From NCBI GenBank assembly GCA_964402995.1, contig CAYOEA010000007.1, positions 39,773-103,772 on the forward strand: a DNA stretch of 64,000 bases, read 5' to 3'. The notes beneath the pieces are model-generated. The model did not search any database, was not told where the DNA came from, and saw nothing but the letters and a program-made list of their open reading frames with translations. Of this stretch, positions 60,273 to 64,000 are shown piece by piece. The stretch's first letter is position 1. The number at the start of each line of letters is the position of its first letter. This DNA is from GCA-2686295 sp964402995 (GTDB taxonomy: Archaea; Nanobdellota; Nanobdellia; Woesearchaeales; GCA-2686295). A program made the position numbers and the translations under genes.

Positions 60273-60326
60273 ACACTCAACAGTTGAATTAAACTGTTGG
60301 TGTGCCAAAAATATTATTTTTGAGCA
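60273..60326 (+). repeat. two-hairpin element, copy B
   Basis: Hairpin 1: ACAC T CAACAGTT/AACTGTTG GTGT (60273-60303). Hairpin 2: TGC CAAAAAT, 3-nt loop, ATTTTTG, bulged A (60323), GCA. It begins 15 bp after the stop of the membrane-protein gene and lies between convergent genes. Confidence 0.7.
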
Positions 60327-60337
60327 AAATAATTAAT

Positions 60338-61111
60338 TTACTTTTTCTTATTTAGAGCTTTCAAACCCATGTTTGAAATTCCTTCTAAAGCTTTTAATGC
60401 TTCAATTGGTATTGCAAATATTACTGTGTTTGATTGATCTGAAGATAAATCGTTTATGGATTGCAAAGTTCTTAAGTGCAATGCGCCCGGAGCTGTTGAT
60501 AACATCTTAGCTGCTTTAGCCATATTATTTGAAGCTAATACTTCTCCTTCAGCTTTAATAATTACTGCTCTTTTTTCTCTTTCTGCTTCTGCTTGTTTTC
60601 CAATAACTCTTTTCATGTCAGCAGGTAATGCTACATCTTTTAATTCTACAGCATTAACTTTTATTCCCCAAGGATCTGATGCTTTATCTACAATTAATTT
60701 TATTTTTCCAGAAACTTCATCTCTATTACTTAGTAATTCATCTAGCTCTACTTCTCCAACAATATTTCTCATTGTTGTTTGTGCTAATTGACTTATTGCA
60801 TAATTAAAGTGTTCTACTTTTATAATTGCTTTTTCTGCATCTGAAACTAAATAATATATTACTGCATTTACATTTACAGAAATATTATCTCTTGTCATAC
60901 AGTCTTGATCAGGAACATCTACTGCTTTTACTCTCATATCAACTCTTTGCCATGTTTGTACGATTGGAAAAACAATCTTAAATCCAGGAGTCATTATACC
61001 TACGAACTTTCCAAAAGTAAATTTTACTCCTCGTTCATATTCGTTAACTACTCTGATTCCTAAAACAAAGTATGCTATTATTATTGTAATTATCCAACTA
61101 ATTGGTCCCAT
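60338..61111 (-). CDS. stomatin/SPFH-family membrane protein
   Basis: 257 residues. An N-terminal membrane segment (ISWIITIIIAYFVLGI) is followed by the SPFH/band-7 domain (VNEYERGVKFTFGKFVGIMTPGFKIVFPIVQ; AVDVPDQDCMTRDNISVNVNAVIYYLV) and a helical C-terminal part (RVIGKQAEAEREKRAVIIKAEGE). Archaeal stomatins scaffold membrane microdomains and often pair with an NfeD-type protein, which is not seen here. GGTGA lies about 7 nt before the ATG. Confidence 0.94.
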   Translation of the reverse strand: MGPISWIITIIIAYFVLGIRVVNEYERGVKFTFGKFVGIMTPGFKIVFPIVQTWQRVDMRVKAVDVPDQDCMTRDNISVNVNAVIYYLVSDAEKAIIKVEHFNYAISQLAQTTMRNIVGEVELDELLSNRDEVSGKIKLIVDKASDPWGIKVNAVELKDVALPADMKRVIGKQAEAEREKRAVIIKAEGEVLASNNMAKAAKMLSTAPGALHLRTLQSINDLSSDQSNTVIFAIPIEALKALEGISNMGLKALNKKK

Positions 61112-61176
61112 TTAAAATCACCCAGGATAAACTCGTAATTTATAGTATATAAATATTTCTAAGAAAAAGTCAAAAT

Positions 61177-61638
61177 TTACTTTAAAACAACTTGATAATT
61201 ATTTGGTTCAATCTCAATTAAAGTTAAGCTTGATGGTATCTTTATTGGTTCAAAATGAAATATTTCAAAATCATAATAAGTTCTAGATCCACCTGAAGAC
61301 TCATGCTGTATTTGAACAAGATCATGTGTTTCATTTATTTTCGTAAAAGAACTAGGAGTTGCATAATAACATCTAAGAATTATTTCTTGTCTGCTTTTGT
61401 TAACTTCACTTATATCAAATAAACTACATTTACAACTATTTGAACATAAATCAATAGTGGACATTGCAACATAATCATCTACTTGCATTTGTATTTGATC
61501 AATTATATCTTCTTGTATTAATTCTTGTGTGATTTCTTGCGTGATTTCTTGTGGTGCTTCATCAGGCAATTCCTGAGTAGCACAACCACTAACTAAAAGA
61601 ATTGATATTACAACAATTAACATAATTATTTTGTTCAT
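61177..61638 (-). CDS. putative lipoprotein
   Basis: 153 residues. A signal sequence ends in a lipobox-like LLVSGC (Cys19). A Glu/Gln-rich stretch (EITQEITQELIQED) is followed by a small domain with Cys pairs (LCSNSCKCSLF) and beta-strand-like segments. Tethered outside the membrane. No family recognised. Confidence 0.75.
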   Translation of the reverse strand: MNKIIMLIVVISILLVSGCATQELPDEAPQEITQEITQELIQEDIIDQIQMQVDDYVAMSTIDLCSNSCKCSLFDISEVNKSRQEIILRCYYATPSSFTKINETHDLVQIQHESSGGSRTYYDFEIFHFEPIKIPSSLTLIEIEPNNYQVVLK

Positions 61639-61723
61639 CTTAAATAAAGTTGTAATGTTAAGTTTATATGTCTATATATTTAGGGATCAATTAATTCCAT
61701 ACTCTCAGAGAAAAAGTTTATGA

Positions 61724-62977
61724 TTAATGATTTTGAACTATATTACTTTTTTTATTTTTATTTTCTTCTTCTACATTAATTACTTTGAAGAACTTATCAT
61801 GTTCTCTAACTCGTTCTCCAACTTTAAAACAAATTATACCTTTACCTGCTTTCTCTATTTTACCTTCGACAGTCCACATTTCAGGCATGTTATCTTCTAG
61901 AAGTCCTGTTGTTGGTCCAATAATATAATATTTATCTCCAATAGAAATTTCATTACTTTCAATTTGAACTTCTGCAACTCCTTTTTTTACATAGTAGTTT
62001 AGAACTCTTCCAATTCGCATTTTTCTAGTTGTAGCTTTTGAGCCGTATACACCAGCCCATTCATTCATTGGTTTTCCTTGAAAGAAACCGGTTGAAAATC
62101 CTCTGTTGTAAACTTCACTCATCATCCCTGTTAATTCTAATTTTAAATCTTCAGTGAGTTCATTCTTTTTATGAGCTTCAATTGCTTTTTTATAACACTC
62201 AACAATTGTTTTTACATACTCAGGACTTCTTGCTCTGCCTTCAATCTTTAAACAAGCTAAGTCTGCATCTAAGATTTTGTCTATGATTGGCATAGTACAC
62301 ATATCTTTTGGACTCATAACATAAGATCCTTCAAGTGAATACTCAGTATCTTCTTCTGTATCTTTAATATAATATTTTCTTCGACACATCTGTAAGCATT
62401 CGCCTCTATTAGCAGATTTATCATGTGCAATTTGACTCATAAAACATCTGCCGCTTACTGCAACACACATTGCTCCATGAATAAAAACTTCTAGTTCTGC
62501 ATCTAAACCTTCTTCTGTAATCTTTTTCTTAATAGCTTGAATTTGTGGTAAATCAAGTTCTCTTGCAAGAACAAATCGTTTAATTCCAAAATGATTATAA
62601 AATTTTAAAGCCTCAAAATTAGCAACAGAAGCTTGAGTAGATAAATGAATTTCTAAACCAAACTCCTTAGCCTTTTCAATAACAAACATATCCCAAGCAA
62701 TAACTGCATCAACGCCAGTATGCTTAGCAGCCTTTAAAATATCCATGACTAAATCATGTTCGTCTTCGTAAATAATAGTATTTATAGTCAAATAAGCACG
62801 AACGCCTGCCTTATGACAAGCAGAAACAACTTTACAAAGATCATTAAGTCCAAAGCTAGAACTGCCTAAGTTACGCATATTAAGCCCTTTAATACCAAAG
62901 TAAACCGCATCAGCGCCAGCTTTGATAGCGACGGTGAGCATTTCAAAGTTTCCCACAGGAACAAGTAATTCTACCAT
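61724..62977 (-). CDS. peptidase U32 family protein
   Basis: 417 residues from the ATG at 62977; the preceding frame to 63019 contains the TATA box (TATAAATA near 63003-63010), so the mRNA starts next to this ATG. The U32 signature is present: VPVGNFEMLTVAIKAGADAVYFG, LSTQASVANFEAL, FVLARELDL, LEVFIHGAMCVAVSGRCFMS, NRGECLQMCRR and the C-terminal U32 domain. Bacterial relatives (TrhP, RlhA) modify tRNA or rRNA, so an RNA hydroxylation role is as plausible as proteolysis. Confidence 0.93.
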   Translation of the reverse strand: MVELLVPVGNFEMLTVAIKAGADAVYFGIKGLNMRNLGSSSFGLNDLCKVVSACHKAGVRAYLTINTIIYEDEHDLVMDILKAAKHTGVDAVIAWDMFVIEKAKEFGLEIHLSTQASVANFEALKFYNHFGIKRFVLARELDLPQIQAIKKKITEEGLDAELEVFIHGAMCVAVSGRCFMSQIAHDKSANRGECLQMCRRKYYIKDTEEDTEYSLEGSYVMSPKDMCTMPIIDKILDADLACLKIEGRARSPEYVKTIVECYKKAIEAHKKNELTEDLKLELTGMMSEVYNRGFSTGFFQGKPMNEWAGVYGSKATTRKMRIGRVLNYYVKKGVAEVQIESNEISIGDKYYIIGPTTGLLEDNMPEMWTVEGKIEKAGKGIICFKVGERVREHDKFFKVINVEEENKNKKSNIVQNH

Positions 62978-63053
62978 AATAGAAAGAAAAAGAGGGAATA
63001 GGTATTTATATTTATTCAATATATAGGAAGAATTGAAAAATTAAAAGTAAATA

Positions 63054-63854
63054 TCAGTCCAAAGGAGACTTTACCTTCAAAACATCTTTTTTAGCAACAT
63101 AAGCGTAAGTCAAAGTAGTATCAATATTTGCATGACCAAGCAAACGTTGAATATAAGAAATATCAACTCCTGATTCTAATAAATGAGTTGCGAAAGAATG
63201 TCTTAAACAATGAGGTGAAACAGACTTTGAAATACCAACTCGTTTTGCACTACGAGAAACAATTAATTGAATTGAAGAAGGAGAATATTTCTTGAGATGA
63301 GAAGAAAGAAAAACAAAACCAGACCTATTAGAAGATAATTTTTTCAAAGCAGATTTAACCTTCGAAGAAAGCATAACGATTCGATCTTTGCGACCCTTAG
63401 CAAACTTAATATGAACAATAGAGCGAACAAAATCAATATCAGACCAACGAAGAGAAATAAGTTCAGAAAGACGAAGACCAGCAGAATAAAGAAACATAAT
63501 AACTAAGCGATGTTTCAAATTATTAGTAGACATAATCATTCGCTCAATTTCAGACTTAGATAAAATAATAGGAAGCTTATTATCACGCTTATGATTCGGT
63601 ACCTTGCAAGCCTCAGAAAAATTAAAAAGACGAAGATAAAATTTACAAGCAAAACCCGCTTGACGAATAGAAGCAGATTTAAAACCAGCAACAACAAGAG
63701 AATCTATGAATCCATTCAAAGACAAAGCAGAACTAAGAAACTTTGAAACATGAAACTTATAAGCAGAAAAAGTCTTAGAAGAATAACCACGAACACGACA
63801 CTCAACAGCCAATTTCTCAACCCAACCAAGGACAAAATAAGGAGATCGTTCCAT
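63054..63854 (-). CDS. xerA: tyrosine recombinase, XerA-like
   Basis: 266 residues. N-terminal SAM-like core-binding domain (SSKTFSAYKFHVSKFL) and catalytic domain with R128 (SAGLRLSEL), K153 (FAKGRKDR), H215 and R218 (PHCLRH), H241 (LLGHAN) and the nucleophile Y250 (TLTYAYV). The size and sequence fit archaeal XerA, which resolves chromosome dimers at dif; an integrative-element integrase is less likely given its short length. A TATA-like AAATATTTA lies near 63902-63910. Its promoter region contains a long hairpin. Confidence 0.93.
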   Translation of the reverse strand: MERSPYFVLGWVEKLAVECRVRGYSSKTFSAYKFHVSKFLSSALSLNGFIDSLVVAGFKSASIRQAGFACKFYLRLFNFSEACKVPNHKRDNKLPIILSKSEIERMIMSTNNLKHRLVIMFLYSAGLRLSELISLRWSDIDFVRSIVHIKFAKGRKDRIVMLSSKVKSALKKLSSNRSGFVFLSSHLKKYSPSSIQLIVSRSAKRVGISKSVSPHCLRHSFATHLLESGVDISYIQRLLGHANIDTTLTYAYVAKKDVLKVKSPLD

Positions 63855-63915
63855 AAAAAGACTAAGAACAAGATAACTTCATAACAATTACTAAACAAAA
63901 TAGTAAATATTTCCG

Positions 63916-63951
63916 ATAACACCCATAAAAATTCTTTTTAATGGGTGTTAT
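63916..63951. repeat. long inverted repeat between divergent genes near xerA
   Basis: ATAACACCCAT (63916-63926) and ATGGGTGTTAT (63941-63951) pair perfectly. The inner AAAAA/TTTTT extends the stem to about 16 bp with one bulged A and a TTC loop. It lies between the xerA promoter and the gene at the right edge and may be an operator, terminator or recombination site. Confidence 0.6.
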
Positions 63952-63985
63952 ACGCAATTCAAAAAATATTTTTCTAAGAGGTAAA

Positions 63986-64000
63986 ATGATGATAGGCTTT
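63986..64000 (+). CDS. start of a gene cut by the right edge
   Basis: AAGAGGT at 63976-63982 precedes tandem ATGs (63986 and 63989). The visible codons give MMIGF before the window ends. Product unknown. Confidence 0.5.

Noticed and set aside
63916..63951. dif site for XerA
   Set aside because: The arms are separated by 14 bp and are far more symmetrical than a dif site; no match to a known dif sequence is recalled.
1..64000. CRISPR arrays, insertion sequences, rRNA genes
   Set aside because: No regularly spaced direct repeats of CRISPR type, no transposase and no rRNA-like sequence were seen on either strand.

Overview
This AT-rich 64 kb window is archaeal. It encodes S15, S8e, S24e, Rpo7, an Spt4-like protein, L1-L10-L12, proteasome beta, aCPSF1/FttA, Dph5, type II methionine aminopeptidase and archaeal UMP kinase. 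Most starts lie 25-30 bp below a TATA box (leaderless), while internal operon genes carry GGTGA or GAGGTG ribosome binding sites. Short genes, several small one-helix membrane proteins and many family-less proteins suggest a DPANN-type lineage (Woesearchaeota/Pacearchaeota-like). That placement is inference; no rRNA is present to test it.

Layout. 1-8.0 kb: an acidic protein cut by the window edge, a zinc-ribbon protein, map, signal peptidase with a tiny membrane partner, a run of unrecognised minus-strand genes including a beta-rich possible barrel, and an AbrB/PhoU-like regulator. 8-15 kb: a membrane-anchored protein kinase overlapping a ribbon-helix-helix gene, rps15, a Tat-exported two-domain murein hydrolase, rps8e and an unknown gene. 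15.0-26.7 kb (minus): a complete archaeal type IV pilus locus with pilins, a von Willebrand factor A minor pilin, two platform proteins, an ATPase and a winged-helix coiled-coil protein. 26.8-34.8 kb: a GCS2-like ligase, ATP-grasp ligase and amidohydrolase cassette, an unknown gene, an ABC-2 exporter and a Cys-rich membrane peptide. 34.9-38.8 kb: pyrH, an ITPase, and a PIN/rpo7/spt4/rps24e operon with a 100-N assembly gap in the rps24e tail. 38.9-51.2 kb (plus): a secreted Cys-rich protein and a second, paralogous pilus locus. 51.3-60.3 kb: proteasome, aCPSF1, tRNA-Ser(GGA), the L1-L10-L12 operon and dph5. 60.3-64 kb: a stomatin, a lipoprotein, a U32 peptidase, a XerA-like recombinase and the first codons of one more gene.

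Three signals are not explained by ordinary annotation. (1) A near-palindrome, CACT-N4-AGTG, sits about 25 bp upstream of the TATA box of six accessory transcription units and was not seen at housekeeping genes, so it may define a regulon. (2) A two-hairpin element occurs four times; its second stem covaries in all copies and keeps one bulged A. One copy lies between tRNA-Ser and a duplicated tRNA 3' end. (3) The two pilus loci are homologous gene for gene, but one minor pilin has gained a roughly 700-residue VWA-bearing segment between conserved ends. Other points of note are an Spt4 without zinc ligands, a murein hydrolase with permuted amidase motifs, and a 57-bp tandem repeat that duplicates a ribosome binding site and start codon.
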